From MWCO01 sp964488865 (GTDB lineage: Bacteria > Myxococcota_A > Polyangia > Polyangiales > Polyangiaceae): a stretch of 64,000 nucleotides of DNA. Positions 24,284 through 34,358 of this stretch are shown in pieces. The stretch lies in the NCBI GenBank assembly GCA_964488865.1, contig CAZAWR010000004.1:124001-188000 (forward strand), written 5' to 3'. The notes beneath the pieces were generated by a model. That model ran no database searches, was not told the origin of the DNA, and saw only the letters and a list, made by a program, of their open reading frames with translations. A program made the translations under genes and the position numbers. Numbering within the stretch: the first letter of the stretch is position 1; the number at the start of each line of letters is the position of its first letter.

Positions 24284-25870
24284 TCAGCTCATCCAGGTCA
24301 CGTTGAACATGCAGGCTGGGTCGCCGACCGCTTCACAGGCCGTCTTGGAGACCTCGACCGCGTGCGCGCCCAGGTGCTCGAGCCCAGCTTTGATGACGCC
24401 CGCGAGCGCGGAGCACATCGCGAAGGAAGGCTCGAGCTGGTCCCGGATCTCGAACCGACCATAGCCGCGTCCCACCTGCCGTGCGTGCGGGATCCCCTGC
24501 CCCACAACCTTCGGCCAGAGATGCGAAAGCCCGTCGAACAAGAACTCCGGTGTGGGCGCCCCCCCCAGCATCTTCTGAAACAACGCGTTCAGCTCGTCCT
24601 TGCCGGCACGCTCCCCCACGATCACACAGAAGAGCCGATCGTCGACCCCGCACAGCGAGTCCGCCTCCTCCAGCGCCGCCATGACCGGCGTCGCAGGAAT
24701 CGGCCCCGTATCAGGCGTGATGTCCAGCATCCGATCGATGCCAGGCACCCGATGCACGATCTCGTTCCACCGCTCCCCACACTCCTGCTTCAACGCGCGC
24801 ACCAGCGCACCCCCAAGGCCCGATGCCATCGTCGAGCTCGACGCGTCGAGGCGAAGACGCGCAGGGATCACGTCGAGCACGCGCTCACGGTTGCGCAGCA
24901 CGCGCAGATCGTTGACGACTGTTTCGGTGACCGAGGCGATGTCGTCTTGCACGTACTCCGCATAGGGCCGGAGCTGGGCCCTCATCTCCTGCGCCGAGAC
25001 CCAACGGGCTTCCACGTGCGGGTGAGTGGCTCGCGCGACGAGCGCCTCGATCGCGGCCGGGACACCGAGCGCGATGAGATCACCCCCGAAGCGGGGAATG
25101 CCGCCCGGGGAGAGCATGGCCGCGAGCAGGACGCCAGTGGCGAACAGGTCTTCCCGACGGTCCGGCTTGGGGGAATGGGCGTGGGGAGGGAGGGTGTAGG
25201 GGCCGCGAGAGAACGAGGAGATGCGCCCGGGCGTGGCGAGGGGCCCATCGTCTCCACGGTCCTCGAAGGTCGCAGCGCCGAAGTTCGTGAGCATCGCGTG
25301 CTCGACCCCGGAAGCGCCGCGCAGGAGGATCACGGAGTCCGGCATCAGCGCGCGATGGACGAAGCCGGAGTTGTGAATGGCCTCGAGCCCCTCCAGGATC
25401 TCGCTCGTCAAGGTCGCCGCCTGCTTGACGCTGAACTCGGTGTTGTGCGCGAACGCGCGCGCAAGACTCCGCCCGCGCTCGTACTGGTACGCCACGTACG
25501 CCAGCCCATCGTCACTCAATCCGGCGTCGACCACGGGCTGCAGCCGCTCGTGGGTGACGGACCCGACGAGGCGTGCTTCGCGGAAGAAGCGGTTGAGCAC
25601 GGCGGGGTTCGTGACGAGCTCGGCGCGCAGGATGCGAAGGGAGACGAGGCGTCCCACGGTGACGTGCTCCGCCTTGTAGGATGCACCAAAGGGCCCTTCC
25701 CCGAGGACGCGGAGGATGCGGTAGCGACGGCCAATGAGTTGGCCGATCAGGCGGGGGTCTCCGCCTAGCGCACGTCCGGTGGAGGGGCAGCGCCGCATGC
25801 CGGGGGGATGGGTTCCCCCGCAGTGAATGCAGAGCAAACGGGATGGGTCGGTCGAGCCGCCGTGGGCCAT
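24284..25870 (-). CDS. pseudokinase fused to a DUF2378-like domain
   Basis: 528 aa from the ATG at 25870 (AGGAG 9 nt upstream; a TTG at 25879 is also possible). The N-terminus has Cys14, Cys17 and Cys28 in a small zinc-knuckle-like motif. A Ser/Thr-kinase fold follows from about residue 48, but the catalytic residues are gone. The beta-3 Lys is Arg79 (VSLRIL), HRD is HRA (VHRALMPDSVILL) and DFG is NFG. The last 160 residues end in CEAVGDPACMFNVTW, the pattern of the myxobacterial DUF2378/V4R-like fold. It is likely a binding or scaffold protein rather than an enzyme. The fold assignments are by motif. Confidence 0.8.
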   Translation of the reverse strand: MAHGGSTDPSRLLCIHCGGTHPPGMRRCPSTGRALGGDPRLIGQLIGRRYRILRVLGEGPFGASYKAEHVTVGRLVSLRILRAELVTNPAVLNRFFREARLVGSVTHERLQPVVDAGLSDDGLAYVAYQYERGRSLARAFAHNTEFSVKQAATLTSEILEGLEAIHNSGFVHRALMPDSVILLRGASGVEHAMLTNFGAATFEDRGDDGPLATPGRISSFSRGPYTLPPHAHSPKPDRREDLFATGVLLAAMLSPGGIPRFGGDLIALGVPAAIEALVARATHPHVEARWVSAQEMRAQLRPYAEYVQDDIASVTETVVNDLRVLRNRERVLDVIPARLRLDASSSTMASGLGGALVRALKQECGERWNEIVHRVPGIDRMLDITPDTGPIPATPVMAALEEADSLCGVDDRLFCVIVGERAGKDELNALFQKMLGGAPTPEFLFDGLSHLWPKVVGQGIPHARQVGRGYGRFEIRDQLEPSFAMCSALAGVIKAGLEHLGAHAVEVSKTACEAVGDPACMFNVTWMS

Positions 25871-25950
25871 CAATCGCAACTCCTGGGGACAACGTTATCC
25901 TACCCAACCGTGATCGTCACCCTTCGGCGCGCGGTGGGGCGAGCGAATGC

Positions 25951-26829
25951 TCAACGGCATTGTACGTGCTGCCGGCGTACGCCTCCAGGTACGGGTTGCG
26001 TGAAAACGCCTTCCGGCAAGGGTGGGTTGAGGCCCACGTCCTCGTACCGGAACCGCATGTCGTCACGCGTGTAGGGCACCTCCACGTGGATGCGCCGTGG
26101 AATCTCGGCGCGGCACGCGGGACCGCTCGGGGGAATCGGGGGGTCGATCCCCAACTCGTCTTCCCGGGGCTTCATGGTAACCGCATCCGCGTGGTCCGAC
26201 ATCGAAGCCTCGAAGTGGGTGTAGTCCCGCTGCGTCACCAGCACACGCCGCACGCGAAGCCGCTGCTGCGGGTAGGGAAGCTCGAAGTCGGAGGGGCTGG
26301 GCTCCAGGTAGATCTCCTGCCTCGCCTCGTGCCGGCTCGGAATCTTGACCACGTAGTAACCCGAGCCGCTCCATTCGATCGTGGCGGCGTTCGAGTCGTG
26401 CACCAGGAGCGGAGCCTCTCCTCGCATCAGCCGGACGAGGGCGTGGGCCGGCATTCGCACCTGGGTGAGCCGGGCGATGTTGCAGGGGTCGGGAGGCCCC
26501 TCGAGGAAGGCACCGTTCTTCATGTCGAAGAACGAAAAGCGCGTCCCGTCGGACGTGAGGGTGGCGAGCGTGACTCCGAATTGGGATACGACGTCGAAGC
26601 GCACCCGCTCAGGATCGACCGCCATCAGCATCACATCCCCGCGGATGCGGCCCGCTTCGTTCATGTGATCGAGCTTGCCATCTCCCTGCACACCGCGCGC
26701 ACACGCGTAGGTCGCCTTCATGCGCTCCAGCGCCGCGTGCGCCGTCGGGAATTGAGAGGGCGGGGGTGCCTTGGAGCAAGCCGCCGAGCCAAGCAGCAAC
26801 AGAAGTAGCCATCGCGTCGAACTCGCCAT
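25951..26829 (-). CDS. LolA/LolB-fold (DUF4292-like) lipoprotein
   Basis: 292 aa. Poly-Leu signal peptide with lipobox GSAAC (Cys18). The following RIRGDVMLMAVDPERVRFDVVSQFGVTLATLTSDG and FSFFDMKNGAFLEG resemble the beta-sheet start of LolB/DUF4292 lipoproteins that bind lipid chains. Probably periplasmic or outer-membrane anchored and active in lipoprotein or lipid transport; inference from the fold pattern. It is 80 nt upstream of the pseudokinase gene and on the same strand. Confidence 0.75.
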   Translation of the reverse strand: MASSTRWLLLLLLGSAACSKAPPPSQFPTAHAALERMKATYACARGVQGDGKLDHMNEAGRIRGDVMLMAVDPERVRFDVVSQFGVTLATLTSDGTRFSFFDMKNGAFLEGPPDPCNIARLTQVRMPAHALVRLMRGEAPLLVHDSNAATIEWSGSGYYVVKIPSRHEARQEIYLEPSPSDFELPYPQQRLRVRRVLVTQRDYTHFEASMSDHADAVTMKPREDELGIDPPIPPSGPACRAEIPRRIHVEVPYTRDDMRFRYEDVGLNPPLPEGVFTQPVPGGVRRQHVQCR

Positions 26830-26887
26830 GAGATCACCAGGCTAGTACAGCTGCACCGACGTGACCAAGGGTCGCATCGAAACCGCC

Positions 26888-27319
26888 TTACTCCTGCTCG
26901 TCCAGGGTCCCCAACCCCGCTGTGAGCCCGCGGTCGATCACGCGCAGCACCTCGGGCGTCAACCCGAGATCCTCCGACCGAGCCGCTTGTTCCGTCACCC
27001 ACCGAAGCTCCGACGCGTCGTCCGAAGCGCGCGCCATGTCCGCGTCCCCCGAAGGCGTGCACAGGTAGTCGATGACCACGTAGTGAAAACCTTCACGCAA
27101 GACCTCCACGACGTCGAGCAGCGGGCCGACGAGGACGGACAGGCCTGTTTCTTCGAGAATTTCTCGCTGGAGGGCTTCATGGAGCCTCTCTCCCGAGCGC
27201 ACCTTCCCCCCGGGCAGCGACCAGCAACCCGCGCCCGGCGGGTGTGCTCGCCTCACGACCAGCACACGCCCGTCGGGACGGATGATCAAGCCGCCGACAC
27301 CGACGGCTGGGGACTTCAC
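26888..27319 (-). CDS. Nudix hydrolase
   Basis: 143 aa from a GTG at 27319 that overlaps the stop of the HARE-HTH gene (GTGA). The Nudix box is intact: G-x5-E-x7-REILEETGL (GGKVRSGERLHEALQREILEETGL region, residues about 38-61), so the Mg-binding glutamates are present. It hydrolyses a nucleoside diphosphate linked to some other group; substrate not evident. Translational coupling to a DNA-binding, nuclease-like protein suggests a shared job, perhaps nucleotide or DNA-damage related. Confidence 0.88.
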   Translation of the reverse strand: MKSPAVGVGGLIIRPDGRVLVVRRAHPPGAGCWSLPGGKVRSGERLHEALQREILEETGLSVLVGPLLDVVEVLREGFHYVVIDYLCTPSGDADMARASDDASELRWVTEQAARSEDLGLTPEVLRVIDRGLTAGLGTLDEQE

Positions 27320-29073
27320 GATGAGCGGAGCGCCTCGAGAACGTCGAGGTCCGGGATGCAGATGGGCAGCGTGGCGCGCACGACAGCGACGTCGTGCTGC
27401 TCGCAGAGGCGGGCGATGCCGAAGCCGTCGTACAGGACCACGACGGCAGCGTTGGGAGCTGCGGCTTCTTCGCGGGCGCCGGAGAGCACGGGCCCGGCGG
27501 TGACGAGCCAGCCTACGGCCGCGGGGCCGTAGTGGTGGAAAGCACCGCGCAACTCCGCCACGCGCTCCCGTCCGATCTCTCGGCCATCGCGACGGATGAT
27601 GAGGGCGGACTGCAGCTGCCCTGCGCCGGTGTCATGCACGGCGGTGAAGTGCGACTCCTGGCCCGGGATACCGGCGCGTCGCACCGCGCGTACATGGCGG
27701 AAGCCGAGCCGCTCGAACACGAGCAGTGTGAGCTCGACGAAGGCGTGTCCTGGGAGCTCCTGCAGCTTGCGGACGAAGGCCTTGCGGGCGGCCTCGCGGT
27801 ACCGCTCGACGGACGCGATGGCTTCTTGCTCCAGGCGAGCGAGGTCGCTGTTGAGCAGCCAGTCGGTGAGCGCGACGCGTCCCGCGACGAAGCGGAAGCG
27901 GGGGCGCTGACCGGCGGCGATGCGTCGGAGGTTGTCGGCACGAACCGAGGCTGCGATCTGGGACTGGAGCTGCTGCAGGTCCCCGGCGAGGCGACCCCGA
28001 CGCTGGGCCGTTTCGGCCAGCTGCCGGAGCGAAACGGGGCCGGAAGCGCGGTCCGCGGCGGCGAGCGCGAGGGCAATGGCGTCCGCCATGTCCTTACCGC
28101 CGAAGTCATCCATGGCGACGTGGTCCAGCGAGCTCGACCCGACCTCCAGCACCACCGGGTGAGGACCGCTCGTGGTGGCGGGCAGGGGACGGGGTTCGGC
28201 CACCGCGCCGTCTGTACGGGCGCCGTCAGCCGGACCCATCGGAGTGGCGGAGTACGCGATGCCGTTCGACTCCGAGCCCTTGGGGCGGCGGCGGCGGCGG
28301 CGACGGCGGCGTGAGCCATCCCGATCCGTTTCCTGGTTCTGGAGGATGGGCTGGTCGTCGTCGTCCTCTTCCTCGAAGACGTCAGAGGCCCTAGCGGCCA
28401 GCTCGCTGCGCTCCGCCTCTTCGTTGTCCGGGGTTTCGTCGTCGGCCTCGGGAGCTTGGTCGGCCGCGAGAACCTCTTCCTCCACGTCTTCCTCCACGTC
28501 CTGCGGTGGCGGGGTGGAGTCAGGGACTGCGGGCTCCTCAGCAGGGGCTGCTTCAGCCGGCTCGGCCGGAGGTTGCGGCGCGGGCGGGGGTTCGACGGCC
28601 AGTGCGGGCTCGCCGGCTACCGGATCGGGCTTCGCCTCGACGATTCTCCCGCGACGCCGGATGGGGCGTCGAGGGGCGGAGTCGGGGGGCGGTTCTACCG
28701 GCTCCTCGACCTTGGCGACGGGCTCGGGTTCGGGCTCTGGGGCAGCAACCACCTCGGGCGCGACGGGCTCCGGAACGGCTTCCGGCGCGGTCACGGTTCG
28801 CGCAGTGGGCTTGGTCTTGGCGACCATTTCCTTGAGCTGGCCGGATTCTTCCCACGTCTTGAGAGCGAAAACGCCAGGGCGGACCCGCACCATGGGGTTT
28901 TCATCTCCCGGCTTCTTGAACAAGGCCGCGAGCCTGGCTCCCATGGTCACCTCGGGGCTCTTGCCCACGTGACTCAGGAGACTCTTCTCGATCGCGTAGG
29001 CCGTGATCTCTTTGTAGTGCAGCGGCCGACCAACCTGGCGCAGCACCTCTGCTGCGGCTTCGGTGAACGTCAT
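27316..29073 (-). CDS. HARE-HTH protein with Mrr-like C-terminal domain
   Basis: 585 aa. Residues 1-70 are a HARE-HTH winged helix (MTFTEAAAEVLRQVGRPLHYKEITAYAI..) as in RpoE and ASXL proteins. Residues about 75-270 are Pro/Glu/Ala-rich and acidic, ending in a run of ten arginines. Residues about 430-585 look like an Mrr-type restriction-endonuclease fold: FVELTLLVFERLGFRHVRAVRRAGIPGQESHFTAVH, QSALIIRRDG. The DxnExK-type catalytic triad is not clear to me, so nuclease activity is uncertain. It overlaps the Nudix gene by 4 nt. Confidence 0.8.
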   Translation of the reverse strand: MTFTEAAAEVLRQVGRPLHYKEITAYAIEKSLLSHVGKSPEVTMGARLAALFKKPGDENPMVRVRPGVFALKTWEESGQLKEMVAKTKPTARTVTAPEAVPEPVAPEVVAAPEPEPEPVAKVEEPVEPPPDSAPRRPIRRRGRIVEAKPDPVAGEPALAVEPPPAPQPPAEPAEAAPAEEPAVPDSTPPPQDVEEDVEEEVLAADQAPEADDETPDNEEAERSELAARASDVFEEEDDDDQPILQNQETDRDGSRRRRRRRRRPKGSESNGIAYSATPMGPADGARTDGAVAEPRPLPATTSGPHPVVLEVGSSSLDHVAMDDFGGKDMADAIALALAAADRASGPVSLRQLAETAQRRGRLAGDLQQLQSQIAASVRADNLRRIAAGQRPRFRFVAGRVALTDWLLNSDLARLEQEAIASVERYREAARKAFVRKLQELPGHAFVELTLLVFERLGFRHVRAVRRAGIPGQESHFTAVHDTGAGQLQSALIIRRDGREIGRERVAELRGAFHHYGPAAVGWLVTAGPVLSGAREEAAAPNAAVVVLYDGFGIARLCEQHDVAVVRATLPICIPDLDVLEALRSS

Positions 29074-29466
29074 GACAACCTGTCCAGATGTTTTTGCAGG
29101 CGCAATCCAAGGACGAGTCCAAATACTCGAACGGTCGGAACCCGCGCCATCGTCCCAACCGCCTGCAGCAAAACCCGGGAAGCCTCATCGCTCCCTCTCG
29201 GGCCATACCGCCCAACGGCACGCGCATACCATCAGCCCACGCCCCGGTCAAACCATGAATCGCATTTCTGTGCGAGGAGGATCCCTGGTCGAACGGAGAG
29301 ATCAGCCCCCGGAACCGTTGTGTCCCACCACGGCAGGCTGCTCACGACGAACCCGAGACACCAGTTGCCCCAAACCCAAGCACGTTCTTCGAACAGTGCT
29401 TGATTTGGGTCTAGACTGGTCGTGCCGTCCCCAAGCCCCTCGGCCGGCGGACCGGCCCTGTCCGGC
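29074..29466. other. intergenic region upstream of HARE-HTH gene
   Basis: 393 bases. The first part must hold the promoter of the minus-strand HARE-HTH gene, though I see no strong -35/-10 pair. The part from 29367 on holds a copy of dispersed repeat family 1. No protein-like frame is seen. Confidence 0.5.
29367..29414 (-). repeat. dispersed repeat family 1, long form (copy B)
   Basis: Bases 29367-29404 are an exact reverse-complement copy of 17183-17220 (38 of 38). The outer end continues to CTAGACCC arms like those of the palindromic form at 17304. It lies 50 nt before the next plus-strand ORF. Confidence 0.9.
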
Positions 29467-29823
29467 ATGACCCCGGAACGATTGCACCAACACCTCGAAG
29501 AGCTGCTCGCCAGACTCGGCGTCGTGGTGCGCTCCGAGTCCTTCGACCCCCGCGTCTTCGGTGACAACTCGTCGCGGGGCGGTCTCTGCCGCTTGCACGA
29601 TCGCACCGTGGTCCTCGTCGATGCGCGCGCTCCCCTGGTCGAACGCGTCGCCGTGCTCGCCGCAGCCGCGGCCTGTCTGGACACCGAATCCGTCTTCGTG
29701 CCTCCCGCCGTGCGAGAGGTCATCGAGGCCCACGGCCCACGCCCATCACGCGCGCGAAGGCACCCCGTGTTGCGGCTCGTGCACCCGCCCGAGCTTCTCA
29801 CTCCCCGCAGAAGACGCGGCTAG
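29467..29823 (+). CDS. short conserved-looking hypothetical protein
   Basis: 118 aa from the ATG at 29467 (a GTG at 29422 would add 15 Pro/Ser-rich residues). It is a compact, mostly helical protein: MTPERLHQHLEELLARLG, then VFGDNSSRGGLCRLHDRTVVLVDARAPLVERVAVLAAA, in which the Ser/Arg/Gly turn and the following strand look structured. Not recognised. It sits between two copies of repeat family 1, convergent with murA. Confidence 0.6.
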   Translation: MTPERLHQHLEELLARLGVVVRSESFDPRVFGDNSSRGGLCRLHDRTVVLVDARAPLVERVAVLAAAAACLDTESVFVPPAVREVIEAHGPRPSRARRHPVLRLVHPPELLTPRRRRG

Positions 29824-29832
29824 GCCCAACTC

Positions 29833-29852
29833 GACCCAAATCAAGACTGGGT

Positions 29853-29855
<3 letters not shown>
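29833..29855 (+). repeat. dispersed repeat family 1, short degenerate copy (E)
   Basis: Contains GACCCAAATCAAG and GGGTCTAGA, the core and arm of the family, in the 29-nt gap between the convergent hypothetical gene and murA. It overlaps the murA stop codon by a few bases. Confidence 0.6.
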
Positions 29856-31136
<1,281 letters not shown>

Positions 31137-31304
31137 GTCTTCTGGATGTCCTCGGCCACTGGGCCGCGTTCCCCTTAGTACAGGTCCCCCCAAGTTGGTA
31201 TCCCGCCCGACCCGAACGAGAGGCCGGCTCCCCGCGGAATCGATCCCCAGAATCGCCACGCCCACCTCTTCCCACGGCCCCGGAACAAAACGACCTCTCC
31301 CTCC

Positions 31305-31340
31305 TTGACACGGGGCAAAGCTGAGCTATTGTCTTAGACA
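31305..31340 (+). promoter_or_regulatory. promoter with palindromic operator, alpha/beta hydrolase gene
   Basis: A perfect -35 TTGACA (31305-31310), a 16-nt gap and TATTGT (31327-31332) form a good sigma70-type promoter. The palindrome TGTCTTAGACA (31330-31340) overlaps the end of the -10 and the expected start point. The same 11 bases occur in the promoter of the CarH-like gene (37731-37741), suggesting shared repression. Confidence 0.75.
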
Positions 31341-31366
31341 TAGACCGAACAAGTTCCGGAGGCATC

Positions 31367-32488
31367 ATGTCCCCACAGCTCGACCGACTCGCCACTACTT
31401 CCACACACACTTCGCCAGAAACCGTTCGAGCTGCGGCCTCTTCCCCTGAAAAGAGGCGCCTCGGAGCCGCCGCGTTCGACGCCATCGTCACGCTCGCTTC
31501 GAAGATGAGTCACAAACACCCGGGTTCGGACCCGTCCCTCTACGGCGTGCGCGTCATGCGCGACGTCCGCTACGGCGACCCGTCCGTGCCTGAGCACACC
31601 CTCGACGTCTACATGCCGGACGCCCCTCCCCCTGGACCCATGCCGGTGGTGCTCTACGTGCACGGGGGCGGGTTCAGGCTCCTGTCCAAGGAGACGCACT
31701 GGATGATGGCGGTTGCATTCGCCCGGCGCGGGTACCTCGTGCTCAACATCAATTATCGTCTCGCGCCCGAGCATCCGTTTCCGGCAGCCCTGCAAGACGT
31801 GAATCGTGCGTGGCTCTGGTTGATCGACCATGCCGAGCGCCTCGGCGGCGATCTAGAACGTATCGTCGTGGCGGGGGAGTCAGCCGGCGCCAACCTGGTC
31901 ACGTCGCTCGCGGTCGAGACCTCGTACCAGCGCCCGGAGCCCTGGGCGAGCGAGGTGTTCGACCGAGGCGTCCAGCCAAGCGCCGTGATGGCCGCCTGCG
32001 GGATTTTCCAAGTGAGCGGGGTGGAGAGGTTGATGGAGCAAGTTCCGGTGCCTCGGCTGATCGAGGACTGGCTTCTGGAGATGCGCGACAGCTACCTGGG
32101 GGGTGCCTTTCGTGAAACGAACCCCGACATCGAGCTCGCCGACCCTCTGACGGTCCTCGAGCGCGGGGAACGTCCTGTCCGCCCGCTCCCTCCGTTCTTC
32201 CTGCCCGTGGGAGGCGCTGACGTTCTCGTCGATGACACCCTTCGTCTGGCTCGGGCGCTCGAGGCCCTGGGCGTGCCCCAGGCCCACGAGATCTACGACG
32301 GCGAACCCCATGCGTTCCACATGCTGACCTGGCGCGCCGCCTCCAAGCAACTTTGGAAAGACACCTTCCACTTCCTCGCGACCCACCTGACCCAGACCAA
32401 CCGCGGTGCGGCCAGCGTCTCGCCCCTTGCGCCCCGTCGCAAGCGTTCCTGGCTCGAGCAGCAGATCATCTCCGCCATGGCTGCCTAG
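31367..32488 (+). CDS. alpha/beta hydrolase (HSL/esterase family)
   Basis: 373 aa. Oxyanion-hole motif YVHGGGFRLL at residues 98-106, nucleophile elbow VAGESAGAN near 168-176, acid in VGGADVLVDD and catalytic His in GEPHAFH near 311: a complete triad of the hormone-sensitive-lipase family of esterases. No signal peptide, so cytoplasmic. GGAGG lies 4 nt before the ATG. Its promoter carries the operator shared with the CarH-like regulator. A glycerolipid acyltransferase gene follows 83 nt later, which suggests lipid or ester metabolism. Confidence 0.88.
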   Translation: MSPQLDRLATTSTHTSPETVRAAASSPEKRRLGAAAFDAIVTLASKMSHKHPGSDPSLYGVRVMRDVRYGDPSVPEHTLDVYMPDAPPPGPMPVVLYVHGGGFRLLSKETHWMMAVAFARRGYLVLNINYRLAPEHPFPAALQDVNRAWLWLIDHAERLGGDLERIVVAGESAGANLVTSLAVETSYQRPEPWASEVFDRGVQPSAVMAACGIFQVSGVERLMEQVPVPRLIEDWLLEMRDSYLGGAFRETNPDIELADPLTVLERGERPVRPLPPFFLPVGGADVLVDDTLRLARALEALGVPQAHEIYDGEPHAFHMLTWRAASKQLWKDTFHFLATHLTQTNRGAASVSPLAPRRKRSWLEQQIISAMAA

Positions 32489-32571
32489 CCCCCTCGATCG
32501 GGGGACCCTCGCCACTCCGTCACCGTCGCACTTGCCAGCCCTGTTCCGCCGTGGAACAACGCCATCTCACT

Positions 32572-33645
32572 ATGAGCCGACGAGAGAGGGTTCGAACCCT
32601 GCCTGGCGAGTCCGAATCCCTCAGCGCCACCGTCCGCAGGCTTCGCAACTGGACCCAACGCGCCCGCCTGCACGTCTCGGAAGAGGACCTCAAGCACCTC
32701 GGACCGATGGGCGTCTGGGAAACGATACGCGGCTTTGCCACGGTCCAGAACCGCTTGGACGATTGGACGGTCGACCTCGACGCGCGAGACCCCGAGTTCG
32801 TGCGTGTCGTCGTCGATGCCGTTCGCGCCGTCGGAAAGGCGTGGTTCCGGTACGAGGTGAAGGGCATCGATCGCCTGCCATCTTCCGGTCCCGCGTTGCT
32901 CGTGGGCAACCACAACGGAGGCGTGATGCCTTCGGACACGCTGCTGACCCTGACGGCCCTGTGGGACCACTTCGGGCCCGATCGAGCCGTCCACCTGCTC
33001 GGGCACGATCTGCTGGCGTTCGACCCGGTCGGACGTCGCCTTTGCGCCAAGCTCGGCATCTTGCGCGCCACGCCGGAGTCTGCGTCCGCCGCCCTCGCTC
33101 GAAGGCGCCTCGTGATGGTGTATCCAGGATCCGACCTCGACTCCTGGCGTCCCTTCCGCCACCGAGGGAAGGTGCAGCTGGCAGGACGCAAGGGCTTTCT
33201 TCGGATCGCGCTGCGCGAGAGGGTCCCTCTGGTGCCCGTGGTCTCCGTCGGAACGCACGAGCAGTTCGTCGTGATCACCCCGGGAGAATCGATCGCGAGC
33301 CGCTTTCGCCTCCAGGAGCGGCTACGTACCCGCGCCTTTCCCATCGTGTGGGCGCTTCCTTGGGGACTGACCAGCGGCTACGTCCCCTACCTGCCGCTTC
33401 CCGCGCAGACGACCATTTCGTTCGGCGAGCCCCTCCAGTGGCCTTCCCTCGACCCGTCCGACGCGGACCGTCCGGAGGTGGTCGATGCTTGCTACCGGCA
33501 GGTCGAAGAGGTGATGCAGTCGATGCTCACGGACCTCGAAAAAGGCCGCGTCCCCTGGCTCGGTGACCCTCGCAAGGTTCTTCCCGATCGTTTGGCCCGT
33601 CTTCTTGAGAAGGGAAACGGAACCGGCCGCTCGAAGGGCGCATGA
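32572..33645 (+). CDS. lysophospholipid / glycerolipid acyltransferase-like protein
   Basis: 357 aa from the ATG at 32572. The core resembles the PlsC/DAGAT acyltransferase fold: GPALLVGNHNGGVMPSD is the catalytic-His block (an HxGG version rather than the canonical HX4D). VMVYPGSDLDSWRP matches the substrate-binding FPEG-like block, and FLRIALRERVPLVPVVSVGTHE follows. Probably membrane-associated, acylating a glycerol lipid. It may share the operator-controlled transcript of the preceding hydrolase. Confidence 0.82.
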   Translation: MSRRERVRTLPGESESLSATVRRLRNWTQRARLHVSEEDLKHLGPMGVWETIRGFATVQNRLDDWTVDLDARDPEFVRVVVDAVRAVGKAWFRYEVKGIDRLPSSGPALLVGNHNGGVMPSDTLLTLTALWDHFGPDRAVHLLGHDLLAFDPVGRRLCAKLGILRATPESASAALARRRLVMVYPGSDLDSWRPFRHRGKVQLAGRKGFLRIALRERVPLVPVVSVGTHEQFVVITPGESIASRFRLQERLRTRAFPIVWALPWGLTSGYVPYLPLPAQTTISFGEPLQWPSLDPSDADRPEVVDACYRQVEEVMQSMLTDLEKGRVPWLGDPRKVLPDRLARLLEKGNGTGRSKGA

Positions 33646-33662
33646 TGGGTGCTACGGGACGT

Positions 33663-34184
33663 CTATTTCCGAAGCTCGTCCAGGATCCGTTGACGCATCG
33701 CCTGCGGAACCACGCCGCTGTGGGCGAGCACGACCTTGTTGTCCGTGTTCAGAAGCACGACGTTGCTCACGCCGGGCTTCACGTCGAACGCCTTTCCGAA
33801 GGAGCCAGTCCAGTCCAGGAAGATCGAGGTCTTGGACTTCGTCTCCTCTTCCCGGATCGCATCCTGAACGAACCCGCGCGCAGGCCACCAGTCGAAGCCG
33901 CTCACATCGGCCACCGCGTAGATGACGACGTTGAGCTTGTGGCCGGTCGCCTTGCCCTGCTGGGTGATGGCGTCCTTGAGGGCCTTGTTCTGCTGGGTCG
34001 AGTCCTTGTCCTCGTAGAAGATGAGCGCGATCTTGCCGCGCTGCGCTCGGGCGTCGAGCACCTTGCCGTCGAGGGTCTGTGCGCTGGCGGCGGGGGCCGC
34101 CGTTCCTGGGCGGGGCAGAGCGATGGCTGTCGCTGCGGCCAACGCGAGCACGAAAAAGAGAGTGGCCGTGGTGAGCTGCCTCAT
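33663..34184 (-). CDS. exported thioredoxin-fold protein (YtfJ-like)
   Basis: 173 aa from the ATG at 34184, with AAGGAG about 7 nt upstream. Signal peptide of about 32 residues ends near AAPAASA. The mature domain has a thioredoxin-like pattern: LDGKVLDARAQRGKIALIFYEDKD, LNVVIYAVADVSGF, KTSIFLDWTGSFGKAFDV and NVVLLNTDNKVVLAHSG. There is no CXXC active site, as in YtfJ-type periplasmic proteins. Function unknown. Confidence 0.75.
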   Translation of the reverse strand: MRQLTTATLFFVLALAAATAIALPRPGTAAPAASAQTLDGKVLDARAQRGKIALIFYEDKDSTQQNKALKDAITQQGKATGHKLNVVIYAVADVSGFDWWPARGFVQDAIREEETKSKTSIFLDWTGSFGKAFDVKPGVSNVVLLNTDNKVVLAHSGVVPQAMRQRILDELRK

Positions 34185-34358
34185 GGTGTCTCCTTGCTCT
34201 CGAAACCTTGGATGCTGCGGCCTGCGGATCCGGTTTCGGTTTGGTCGCTCGAAGGGAGTTTGTCGCGAGCCACGCCGGAAGTCCACGCTGCATCGAAACG
34301 TCCGATGATGCGCTCATCCGATCCGCTCGCAGGGCACGGGGTCCTATTCACCTCGTGC

